A stretch of 64,000 nucleotides of DNA from Hyalella azteca (Eukaryota; Arthropoda; Malacostraca; Amphipoda; Hyalellidae). Below are positions 12,201 to 22,835 of the stretch, piece after piece (the stretch's first letter is position 1; every line of letters begins with the position of its first letter). A model generated the notes under the pieces. That model searched no databases. It saw only the letters and a program-made list of their open reading frames with translations, and had not been told where the DNA came from. Position numbers and translations under genes: made by a program. Location: positions 33,288 through 97,287 of the forward strand of contig NW_025934689.1 in NCBI RefSeq assembly GCF_000764305.2, read 5' to 3'.

Positions 12201-13054
12201 ACGTTGGCCACATTGCCTTTACATATGCAGTGAGACTAGGTTAATTTATTGCTATAATAAATTCCAAAAATATTCATAATAGAAATTTTTTGAACGATTG
12301 TTGTAATATGAAAAATACATCGTATGGGCGTGTTCATCTGAAAAGTACACCTCCATTTTAAGCTGCAGGTACACTCATTCCCACAAATGGTCTTCTACAG
12401 AAATCCGTCAGTCCCAGTGTGATTTCTAGCGTTGAAATGCATATGTCCCTCAAAATTTGAAGTTCCGTGAATAAATGAGGAAACTTAAATGCTACGGGTA
12501 CTGGCGATTAAATATGTCCATATTACTTGTATATTGAAACATTTGGCTAATGTCCGCGGAGAGTTCATGTCCAGGGGATGAATTAGAAACATCCATACAA
12601 TGACTCGAACCTATTTTAAATGCCCGTTTGATTTCAATCATTTAAACATTCTGATGATTGATTACAATTTTAATTTTCCCTAGTCACCGGGGTAGAAATT
12701 TAATAATTTTCTGAAGGGATTTCAATCCTATGCAACTTTTCAAAAGTAGTCATTACTGCGCATTTTTATTCCTCAGTGTCTGATAAATGATGAAACAGTG
12801 AAGCTCACTGTCTTCATGATCGAACTTTATTAAAAAGCGAGTATTTTTACACTTTAATTAACAAGAAAACAATCGTGCACTGTTGCCTCTTGAAAAGATT
12901 ATTAAGGCAGGTTTCCAATTGATTACTGTCCCCTTCTAATGAAATGATAGATTTTATCTTGAATTTGGGAATAATCAATAAAATTCTGAAAAAACCAGCG
13001 CAATATTTAGCGTTCAAATCTCAGTAACGAACTCCCGCTGATCGACTCACTGAC
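9286..13054. other. intergenic, nothing coding recognised
   Basis: About 3.8 kb of AT-rich DNA with short frames of fewer than 70 codons. An 18-bp direct repeat, ATTATATTATTGACACTT, occurs at 11611-11628 and 11731-11748. No gene, RNA or element was recognised. Confidence 0.5.
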
Positions 13055-13152
13055 CTCAGTAGGACTCAGTAGTTCAGAAGGACTCATTTGCTTGGTGGGA
13101 CTAAGTAGTTCAGAAGGACTCAGTAGTTCAGGACTCAGTAGTTCAGTAGAAA
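13055..13152. repeat. short array of GGACTCAGTAGTTCAG units
   Basis: Five or six irregular units built on GGACTCAGTAGTTCAG(AA), with spacing from 15 to 24 bp and one interrupted unit (CATTTGCTTGGTGGGACTAA). The related word GACTCA recurs just upstream and downstream. Confidence 0.75.
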
Positions 13153-15402
13153 GTAGTGGGTAGTTGAATAGGACTTTCAAACCACCCTCATGCACTCACT
13201 CTAGAAGATGACACTAATCTCCAACCACGTGCAAGGAATATTCATGCTCACTCTGGGTCGACTCTGAATATCGACTCTGGGTGAATTCATACAGCTTAAT
13301 TATTTCCTGAATAGATGTGAGTCGTAATGAATAACTTGTGTAGACAACGCGCTAGCTGAAAAAATGTAGCACTTTTCACCTCAATTTCATTTCGTATGTT
13401 TGTCCCCCTCTAGATCCAGCGTGAAGTGCAGAACTGACATTCAATAAACCTGCACGAAGAAGTATCACAATACTACCTCAAGGCAGTCACAATGACTCAC
13501 TCATTAGTCTGAGTGCTTCTTGACTATATGTTTGATTGGTAGTCCTTCGATTATTTGGTTGTTTCTCTGAAATTGAATAGAGACGGTGGCATTCTAAGAA
13601 GGACTTAGGTGGGACTAATATCAATACACGAGGCGAGCTTATTTTCTACTCTGAAGGATGTATAGAGCTTTAAATTCCCACTTGTAGCATAGGAAAGCGC
13701 ATGAATATTAAAAATAAATGATTTTATTCGTGGACAGTAAAAGGGTCGAATGTTTTCTGCTTGATCTGTTGTTGTCGAGCAACGAGCGCTCGGCGCGGCA
13801 ATTAAGTTCTCTCATTATATACATTTATTTATAAATAAACTCTTTTTATTAACTCAAAGGTTTCCAATTATCTTTCAACTCATGCTCACAAATTATTAAT
13901 TGGTACTAAGTCATTTGCTGCATAAGAATCGTTTATTTGTAACGTGTGCAGAACAAAAATTCGATAGTAAAGTAAACTAAAAATGTTCACGCTGGGTCTG
14001 CATTAAAACTAAAATCCCCATCGATAACTACCAGTTTATTAAAAATAAACAATATTGGTTAGATGCGTATAAATTCATATTTTATATTAATTAGGAGTCT
14101 AACGGTGATTGCAATAAATAGGTATAAAAGGATAAAAAGATAGTGATTTGATTAGTTATTGAGTCTTCAGCAGTAAAATAAATGTTCCTTTTTGCGAAAA
14201 TTCTCGTTTTGCGAATTTTAGCGCTTTTAGCTTAAGCTAAAAGATTAATTTTTAGCTTTTAGCTTGTTAGAGCTTAGTCGTCATGCACCACAGGCAACTC
14301 GACAAAATTGGAAATTTCTCCGCATGTAACGATGGCTCCAGTTAGCAGTTTGAATCTAGTTTAAATCCTAGCTGCCCCAGGAAACTCTTTTCTGTACGTC
14401 CCGCTTTGTTCTGATGGCGGTAGACTTCAGCTTACATAAACACATGTCGTTCAGAGCATGCGCAGCATTCGACCACGTTGGCAGTATTGAATTTTACTGT
14501 GCAGTGGTATGATGACTTTTTTTCGAGAACGATAGTCAAATATTTTGCACAAATTTGGAATTTCATCCTCAGATTTGCAAAATAATAAAAAGGTGCTTAA
14601 AGCTTATCAGGTGTTAGAAGCACAGAAATATACTTTTTCCTTCACGTTGATATTAACGACGCATTACGCAAGGCTGATTTAAACTGCTTACTCAAATTAA
14701 TGACTTCCATTTGAGTGGAACACAAAGACTGGAATTAACACGGCAGTAATTAGTGAACGACAAGTGATAACAAGATATTGTGACATCAAAGCTTTTTATA
14801 AATACATTTTTCTTTGACGCTTAATTGGAGCAATTTTGTATTCATAATTCCCAACTCGATTTTCCTCTCGCGAATATCAATTCAGTAATCGTGCACGCGA
14901 CGGTCAAACTTATAATTTTTGAGAAAACATCAGAAAAATGCTTAAATTACAAACGTCAGCTCAATTAAAATTAATTTTGCATAATTATTCCTCTGCTAAA
15001 CAGAGGAATAATGTGCAATAAAATCAATTAGTTGCATGAATGCTTCCTCAGATGTGTCTACTAAACTCCGTAAATTTTCGTTCGAGCATTTTTATTTGCT
15101 TGGTTAAAAATTATTTGTAAATTTTTCAATTTGTCTACTTCAAATTCTTATAAAAATGAAATACTGGTAATAATATTGGAAATATATGATTATATGACTC
15201 ATGATTATATTCTTTGGATCTCAAAAATTTAGATCATTACTGTGCATCGTGAGGGTTTGATTATAAAAGATACTTTATATTTTACAAAAAAATATAAAGT
15301 ATCTATTGAAAAAAAACGGAGAAGCTATTAAGCCATTAGAGCTAAGTGCCTCCGGAAACCAATATAATTAATGCAGACTACCGCTTATCAAAAAAATATA
15401 AC
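13153..15402. other. intergenic with perfect inverted repeats
   Basis: AT-rich and without genes. It holds a 20-bp perfect palindrome at 14224-14243 (CTTTTAGCTTAAGCTAAAAG). It also holds a 12-bp stem with 5-base loop at 14984-15012 (ATTATTCCTCTG arm) and a 16-bp stem with 5-base loop at 15268-15304 (AGATACTTTATATTTT arm). Confidence 0.6.
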
Positions 15403-15525
15403 TCAGTACTCACCGCAGTGAGTGACAGAGAGCGCATTTTCACGTCGACGAAAATGTGAAGTCACGGACGGACAAACGGACAGACAGACAGACAGACGGA
15501 CAGACGGACGGACGGACATGGCGAG
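15403..15525 (+). mobile_element. dispersed repeat with CAGTGAGT palindrome and GACG/GACA tail
   Basis: It reads AACTCAGTACTCACCGCAGTGAG, then a GAGAGCGCATTTTC block, GTCGACGAAAA, GTCAC and a (GACG/GACA)n microsatellite at about 15464-15519 ending ATGG. The same order of blocks occurs on the opposite strand at 31675-31783, so it is a dispersed family. The microsatellite looks like an intrinsic tail. The family could be a SINE-like or small DNA element; no terminal repeats settle it. Confidence 0.65.
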
Positions 15526-15639
15526 CACAATATTGCATTTTCTCCATAAATGAGAAAATGAGCTAAAAAGATTGGTTTTGGTTGCCATCACATAAGTGAA
15601 TTATATATGATACTATTCTTTGTATTCTCAATGAATGGC

Positions 15640-16095
15640 ATGAAAATTGATTATGAAATCAATAACGTAAATAGTTTACGAAATCCGTAACGTGAATAAT
15701 TATTGACAAACCCGTATCTTAAATAGTTGACGAAATTCGTAAAGTAAAAAACAGTTTGTGAAACCCATAACGTAAATAGTGTACGAAATCCGTAACGTAG
15801 ATACGTAGCTTATAAAAAATCCGAATCAAAAATAGTTATGAAATCCGCAACGTTAATCTAAATTATTTCCGAAGTCCATACTGTAAATACTCAACGAAAT
15901 TCGAAACTTAAATAGTTGACGAAATCACTAACATAAATAGTTTGCGAAACCCATAAAGTAAATAGTTCATAAAATCTTTAAATAGTCTACGAAATCCGTT
16001 ACGTAAATATTTTACGAAATCCGTAACGTGAGCAGTAAACGAAATCCGCAATGTAAATAGTCCACAAAATTCGTAACGTCAATAGTTAACCAAAT
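15640..16095. repeat. degenerate 21-25 bp array (AATAGTTTACGAAATCCGTAACGT type)
   Basis: About 18 diverged units of the form AAATAGTTTACGAAATCCG plus TAACGT, with lengths varying by a few bases and many substitutions. It is an old minisatellite that is no longer homogenised. Confidence 0.8.
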
Positions 16096-17289
16096 AAATA
16101 ATTAACATTTGCAAGTAAGAATATAAGTGGCGCCAACAAGGATCGCTTCACATGAGTTCTCCTCCGACAGGTTGGGTGCCCAGGTCTTTGTGCCAGCTGC
16201 CGTGGCTGAACTTTTGGTTGACACTAATTACGCTCCGTAGGTTCCACTAATTACCACTAAACACTGCCTTAATTATGCGCGAGATTAGGCACCGCTGTTA
16301 GGAAAGCCGAGCGGGATCCTGCACTTCTTTTTACACATCCATCTTGATGAAACATTTGTATACATTCTAATACAAGGTTAAAATAATTGAAACTAAATTT
16401 CGAACTTACAAAATTATATGCATAATAAATATCGTAGTGAATTAAACGTATTAAATTTCGCTGCATTATGAACCAAATTTTACTGATAAATTCTCATCAT
16501 TTGATGGAAAATGTCTCACAAAACTCAACTTATTTAGCTTACATAATCGCAGTGACTGCAAGAGCTCATTTTTAACGCACAAAACTCCTAATAATTGCGA
16601 GCTTCGTGATTATGTGAAAAGTGCCATAAATAACATTTCAGTATCCTTCCTAATGAGAAGCAAAGCGCGCTCGCAAAGATATAGTGCGATAAAAATAAGT
16701 TACCACAACATTAGCTGAAACATTGAAGTGAAATTGAGAAAGGAAGATAATTTTAAATAATTTCATAGAATTTAAATTAATTTTGTTTCATCTAGGAGCG
16801 CATAAATTAGCGAAAAGCAGCTATTGTGAAGGTACCGCGTGCGGTGTAAATTTAAAAGTGTATTTAAGTCTAAAAATACCTTTGCTTCAACTCGGACAGA
16901 ATATTATTCATGCGAGCACGAGTAACTCCGATCATTGCTAACGCCTTTCAAAAATATAAGTGTTTATTATCCGCGTCTCAAGTGCGGCCATTCACTGGCC
17001 GCCGATGACACGACCATTATTTTTGACGACGGTGTAGTCTTGCATGTCACCGTGAAAAACGATCGGTGTCTGAGAGGAGCTGGCGAAAAGAATTTATTTT
17101 AACTCCTCGAGAATATCGAAGGCCTGAAACTTCAGAAAGGTTCCCAAGTGAAGGGGAAATGTTTCCAGAATAACACCACCGGTGCAAGGAGGAGTGTTTC
17201 TGAAGTAATGAAGATGATTAAAAAGGAATGCTTGTTTGGAAACCCTGATGGAAAATTAGACCTCTCATTTTCGTTTCAAATTTCTTTTT
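16096..17289. other. intergenic, nothing coding recognised
   Basis: A mixed-composition stretch. A 7-bp-stem inverted repeat (GCGGCCA/TGGCCGC) lies near 16984-17002 in a less AT-rich patch (16900-17080). No open frame there exceeds chance. Confidence 0.45.
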
Positions 17290-17605
17290 TTTATTCATAC
17301 TTTACATACCTACCCTCATATACATATAGATTTATACTTACCATACTTTTTAAAGTTAAATTCGTAAATGGGTTTATACCTACCATATTTGCTCTCATAT
17401 AAGGATTTATATTACCATACATACTCTCATGTATATAAATTTACACTCACCATATTTACCTTCATATACCGTATAATACATACCATACAAACCGTCATAC
17501 GAGTATATGGATTTACACTTACCATACTTACCCTAATATGACTTATGCCTTCCAAACATACGCTCATGCATGGATTTATACCTACCATATTTTCCACTTA
17601 TATGG
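17290..17605. repeat. degenerate array of ACCATACTTACCCTCATATA units
   Basis: Eight or nine poorly conserved units of roughly 33-40 bp that alternate TTACCATA, CTCATATA and GGATTTATACTTAC words. Periodicity is clear by eye but the copies are strongly diverged. Confidence 0.7.
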
Positions 17606-18815
17606 ACTTACGATCAGCATTGCTGAATGCTATACCGAAAAGTCATTCATTTATCACTAGACGGCATACGAGCCTGAGGGATTAGGATAGGAAACTGGTG
17701 GAGAAAAATTAACTGAATGGAGGGCTGGCAATCCATCTTTTCAGAAGACAGAGCTTTGCATAATTCCTATAGCAGGTTCAGCTTGCTGTAGGCTGTGGGG
17801 AACAATGCTATGCGTTTGGCCCCCCAGAATTGTCATTTTGTTAATGGTCGAATGTATTTTTTTATGTAGTTCTCTTCTGAACTTCTATTTTTAAAGGGCG
17901 CTATTAAATAAGACTACACAGTTTTGAGGTTTGTCGTAAAATATTAACGATTTGCTGCTACTTAAATTCAGAAGAAAGAAATGTGGGTGAGTTAAACAAA
18001 TTTGATATCAATAGATTTTTAGAAAACTAAACACATCTGAACTGATATGGTACTAAGCCTGTAGCTCCATAGAAAGTTTACTAACAAAATTCGAGTTCCA
18101 ATTCACTCTAGGAAATTAGATTTACTATTAGAGCTATTACTATTATTATAAATTTGTTAATTATTATTACAGAAGTAATTTTGAGTAGAAGTTTTTTTCT
18201 ATTCAAAAGATAACTTTTATCTTTTAGATAATGATAACCAATATACAGTAGTTTCCGCAAAGGAAATAGTGTATGTGTAAGAAAAACAATCGTCTTTTAT
18301 GATGAAAAATGAATTTCATTGTAATTCCCAATTTCGCTGAATTGGGCTGAGGGGATTATGTCTGTCAGCTTCAATTTATGAAACAAATATCCATTAAATG
18401 CCGCACTGAACATTTTTCTTCATATGGTCACCGCAACACAACCGCATCATTTCTATATCAGGCCGCAATCTCGAGTAAATCTTCAAGAACTACAAATGGT
18501 AATGATTTTAGCAATTAATGAAAAATACTTATTTTTTCAATTAGGGGCTATAAATTTCAACCATTTATTGTTGTATCACCACTTCTTAAATTTCAAATTT
18601 AAATTCGGTGAGTTCATTAGTAAATAATTTCAAGATTTTTTTACTATACCTAAAGGGATTTTTAGTAGAAATGTAGCGTGCTCGATTCCTATCATGTCAC
18701 GATAGAGTAATTTTTAATATACGCGGTAAAACATTCCAGTGAAAATACCCCCAAATGAAATAAGCTAACTTTCTAAATACTCATTCATGATTACAAAACA
18801 ATGTACCTCCGTATA
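17606..18815. other. intergenic, nothing recognised
   Basis: AT-rich sequence with no gene or repeat that I can support. Confidence 0.5.
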
Positions 18816-19028
18816 CACTGTTAGAAAAATTACCGTTAACGGTATTATACCGGCGTTTCAGTGGCCGGTCAGCACGTGAAAGAAACACCGTGTCGCCGTT
18901 TTTATTCTTATTTAACACTAGAAATCCGTAAAACATCTGATAAAAACGGCGAAACAGTTTATTTTCACGGGGCCACCGGCCACTAGAACGCCAGTGGGAC
19001 CGTTTTTTCACCGTTGTTTCTAACAGTG
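18816..19028. mobile_element. 213-bp foldback MITE with TA target-site duplication
   Basis: The ends are CACTGTTAGAAA at 18816 and its exact complement TTTCTAACAGTG ending at 19028. TA flanks each side (18814-18815 and 19029-19030). Pairing continues inward with interruptions: GGCGTTTCAGTGGCCGGT against ACCGGCCACTAGAACGCC, and CGCCGTTTTTAT against ATAAAAACGGCG. The whole element is thus one long imperfect palindrome. TA duplication and short TIRs fit a non-autonomous Tc1/mariner-type element. It has no coding capacity. Confidence 0.85.
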
Positions 19029-19731
19029 TAGATAAAAATATACTGAATCACGTTACTTGGTACAAATACCATAATTTATATACATCGTTATATTGATTAG
19101 TAAATTAATGGCAGAAATTACCACAAAAGCGATTAAAACGAAAGAAATATTCTTCAATACTACAAAAAGAATATGTACATGTCAATAAAAATGGTTAAAT
19201 AGATATTCATCGCAATTGAGAATGTCCTGTATAACTTATAGAAACATCCTCGCTACACTAGTTCGTTTTTATAAGGGTTAAAATGGTCATAATTATATAA
19301 AAAATTGTCAATGATGATTACAAAATCATACTTCAAGGAAATAACCTGATTACCCTATAATTTGACTGATTATATGATAATCGTTAGTAAAAGAAGCAAG
19401 ATTGTGGATGAGATCCAAAGAACGAATTCGCCTCTGATTTTCGAGCATTGAAATGTAATTATGTGTTAATCAATAACAAGATAAGCAAGGTTATGGATGA
19501 GGCCCAAGTTCCGTATCCACCACTGTTAAAATGAGCCTCGAACTACCGACTCGGTGATGCGAGAAGACGTTCATCGAATTTTGATGAGAATTTTAGAGTC
19601 TTATTTGCATCGCACCGCGACGATTCCTGAGAGTTGTTGCAAGGAGTACCAAAAGAATATTATTAACAATTTTTTCTAACATAAAGGAAATACTGATAGT
19701 TATCTTAAGCAATTTATATTATAATTTTATT
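19029..19731. other. intergenic, nothing recognised
   Basis: AT-rich sequence. Only short direct word repeats such as GATGAG(A/G)(T/C)CC near 19410 and 19495 are visible. Confidence 0.45.
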
Positions 19732-19999
19732 AGGAATTTAAAACAAAGAAAACGCCAAGCAAATTCACCATATCGATTTTGAAAGCGTTTCGAAGTCCAG
19801 CTCCATCGTCAGTTCGACAATCTAAAAAAGAATTAAATCATTTTAATTAGTTAGGTTTTATGTCTGTCTTGGAATTTTAACTTATAAAGTGATTTTATTC
19901 ATTTTTAGATTGTCGAACTGATGATGGAGCTGGACTCCGAAACGTTTTCAATATCGATATGGTGAATTTGCTTGGCGTTTTCTTTGCTTTTAAATTCCT
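19732..19999. mobile_element. 268-bp near-palindrome: two inverted copies of the GAACTGATGATGGAGCTGGA repeat
   Basis: The left arm (19732 to about 19850) and right arm (about 19878 to 19999) are reverse complements. They match from AGGAATTTAAAACAAAGAAAA at the outer end to TCTAAAAA(A/T)GAATAAA at the inner end, with about ten differences. The right arm reads GAACTGATGATGGAGCTGGA then CTCCGAAACGTTTTC. Inside it, CTGATGA, a 4-bp stem (GGAG/CTCC) and GAAAC recall the hammerhead ribozyme core found in terminal repeats of Penelope-like elements. Such elements can carry inverted terminal repeats. I find no reverse-transcriptase frame here and no convincing stems I and III. Confidence 0.7.
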
Positions 20000-21271
20000 T
20001 GTGAACTTGCGATATAAGCAGACTGGTAATTTTATTGAAGCAGAAATTCTGCGCTCAACTATGATACTTGGAATACATTTCTTAGAAAGTAATGTTTGTA
20101 TTTGCTAATAGGTTAAATATGATCTCAACAGAAATGAGTCTCAGCTAAATAAACTCCAGAATAAAATAAATTATGTTTTTTCTCCTATATTTTCATAAGT
20201 AAATTCCATTTAGCGTTTTATTTTGTCTCATCGAGTTACGAGTTCTTATGGAGAAAATTCCTTAACGCAAACTTTTGAACCATTTCCGCGAAGCGCAAAA
20301 AATAAACTTCAATAGAACGACGACCAATAATTGTTGACGAATCGTCGTTATTTATTTCTACTCATATTTTAACAACAATCATCCTACGTTTTTCGCAAAT
20401 ATTTCGGTGAAACTGAATATTGGCTTAGCAAAAAAATTCTAGGTTGGTAAAATGCTCCCGAATTTGTGAGAGTAAACAGTTTTGAAACACAACCGCTGCA
20501 ATCCAAAACAAAAAGAAAATTGAAATATAAATTCGATTGCCAGTTTTAACTAACTTTCAGGTTAAATCTTCTGTAGACTGCTGCTCTGGTCCAAAGTTGG
20601 GGTTTGCCAAACAGTTGTCGTGAACTCAAATTTAAAAAATTGTACCAAATTGGGCGATAAACTTGACCGAAGCCCAAGTCCACCTGCTATATCAGGTTCT
20701 AATAATTACCGAAAGTTTTACCTAACAATTAATTTAAAATGGAATTAGTGATTTCCTAGAACCAATAGCAAATTAATTATTTAGTCATGTGCACAGGAAG
20801 TTCTAATTATAAAATTCTTATAATGAGAATGCGTCTTTTCCAAACATCTAAATTCCAATCCTAGCAATATGATTCATATAACAACTCCTTATTTCGTTAC
20901 TTTGGGGTGACATTCAATGTAATTTTTGCATAAAATGCAGACGTCCAAAAACATTAGATGAAGTAAATTACTTTTTTCCCCATCACTTACTACTTACAAA
21001 TTACTTTTTTCCCCATTGCAATAAATGTGACATTTTTACTAAATAATTCTTAACCAATCGGCTTAATTATGTTTCAACATAATCAATATATTATCAAATC
21101 TCGTACGCGACTACGTCATCACTTTTATTCCCCTTCTGTATGTTTTGATCTTGAGATGCATTCTCTGACTCTGGGGGGAAAATAGATCACAAGTTTCCCT
21201 TCAGCCGCGACGATCAAGTCCTGTCGGGCTTGTGAGTATCACAGGAACCCATCAGCGCGACTTTGTTTTAA
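20000..21271. other. intergenic, nothing coding recognised
   Basis: AT-rich. The word AAATTACTTTTTTCCCCAT or a close variant occurs twice, near 20965 and 20998. No gene was recognised. Confidence 0.5.
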
Positions 21272-21593
21272 GGGAGGGGTGAATGGAGGGGCAAATGGAG
21301 GGGTAAATGGAGGGGCAAATGGAGGGGCAAATGGAGGGGCAAATGGAGGGGCAAATGGAGGGGCAAATGGAGGGTCAAATGGAGGGCAAATGGAGGGGTA
21401 AATGGAGGGGCAAATGGAGGGGCAAATGGAGGGCAAATGGAGGGGCAAATGGAGGGGCAAATGGAGGGGCAAATGGAGGGTCAAATGGAGGGCAAATGAT
21501 GGAGGGGCAAATGGAGGGGCAAATGGAGGGGACAAATGAAGGGGCAATGGGAGGGGCAAAAGGAGGGGCAAATGGAGGGGCAAAAGGAGGGGT
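21272..21593. repeat. 13-bp G-rich minisatellite (AAATGGAGGGGCA)
   Basis: About 25 units of AAATGGAGGGGCA, with some 12-bp units lacking one G and a few variants (GGGTCAAAT, GGACAAATGAA). Strand asymmetry is strong: almost no C-runs on the + strand. Open frames of about 100 codons in both directions are by-products of the repeat, not genes. Confidence 0.95.
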
Positions 21594-22603
21594 TAGTTAA
21601 GCTTAATCTCGAGAAAATGAGGAGAGCTCAAATGTCCCTGTGATCGTTTCCTGGCCTGACGCACAGCACGGGAAGCTTTTTAAGGCAGACATGCCAGCGT
21701 GCACTCAAATAAATGAAGAGACTTTGTCCAAATAGCGATGCTCTTCTGGCTCTTGTTCTGGCCATCCTGACCTAGTTTTTGCATGAAAAAAACACGTATC
21801 AGTGCTACGTGCAGAAAGTGTTCCTATTTGTACAAATTTACGCATGCATTTTTCTGAGCGTGTGTTCCTCTCTCGCCGCTCTGACGGACACTTTGCCTCA
21901 TGGCAGTCATTTGCTGGCAAATTTTTGGACTTTTTTGGCCTTTATTATAAGCTTTCAGGATGTGCTGCAGCGGTATAGAATGCTGTATGAAAATATCAAT
22001 TAAATATCTGGTGAAGTGGCTTGAGGCGGTGGAAGCACAATTATCGTAGAATATAAAATTTATTGCACTTTTATAAAACATCTATAACATTACATTGGTA
22101 GTGAAAAAATGTCGCGGAAACTTATGCATGATTATTTTAATATGTTTCTCATACAGATAGCAATTAGAAAAAATTCCACTGTCATAAGTCACTAGTTTGC
22201 AATTATTAATGTATCTCGGTAAAGGGAAGATGAGATAATATTTATTTGAGAAATTTTGACGTGGAACATGGTGAGTATAACTGCAAAGAATACTGCGATT
22301 ATCTTTTTTAGACTTGCTTGAACTAAAATAAGCATTCATATAAGTTCTAGAAAAAGCTGCACAAACGTAAAACAAAATATCACCAGAGGCAAGCAAACCT
22401 CCGAGTCAAGCAGTCCTAATTTTGTCGAGAGTTTCAAGCTCCATTTCACCAGCAAAAGCAGTGGTCTTCATATCTCCCCGCCAAAAAAATAACAAGAGAA
22501 AACTTTTGTGTTGCTGAGTTATTCGTGGCACTGATGAGGTGTGGGATTCCTTACATCCCTCCTGCCTGAAACAAGATGTACGCATAATAAATGGTCTGGG
22601 CTG
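21594..22603. other. intergenic, nothing recognised
   Basis: Mixed composition with overlapping short frames on both strands between 21700 and 22400. None shows a recognisable protein. An AT-rich block lies at 22000-22390. Confidence 0.45.
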
Positions 22604-22835
22604 GGAGCTGGATTTGCGTTTATGTGCGTCCTGAGAGCTGAATTTGCGTTTTAGGCGGATACTTCAAGCTGGACTTGCGTTTTACGCGTGTAATTCAAGC
22701 TGGATTTGCCCTGTATGCGGGTATTTTAAGTTTGATTGGCCTTCTATGCAGGTACTGGGAGCTGCATATGCATTTTATGACCGTACCGAGAACAGAATTT
22801 TCGTTTCACGCGCTCACTTCAAGGCCGGCATCCTG
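22604..22835. repeat. degenerate 36-bp array (AAGCTGGATTTGCGTTTTA type)
   Basis: Six diverged units with the order AGCTGGATTTGCGTTTTA then (T)GCGGGTACTTC. The frame of 71 codons that spans them is a product of the 36-bp period. Confidence 0.8.

Noticed and set aside
19907..19999. Active hammerhead ribozyme
   Set aside because: Only the core words are present. No consistent stem I and stem III with a cleavage triplet could be drawn, so it is kept as a resemblance only.
21239..21600. Frames of 114 and 97 codons rich in PPFA or MEGQ
   Set aside because: Pure translation of the 13-bp G-rich minisatellite, which changes reading phase with each unit.
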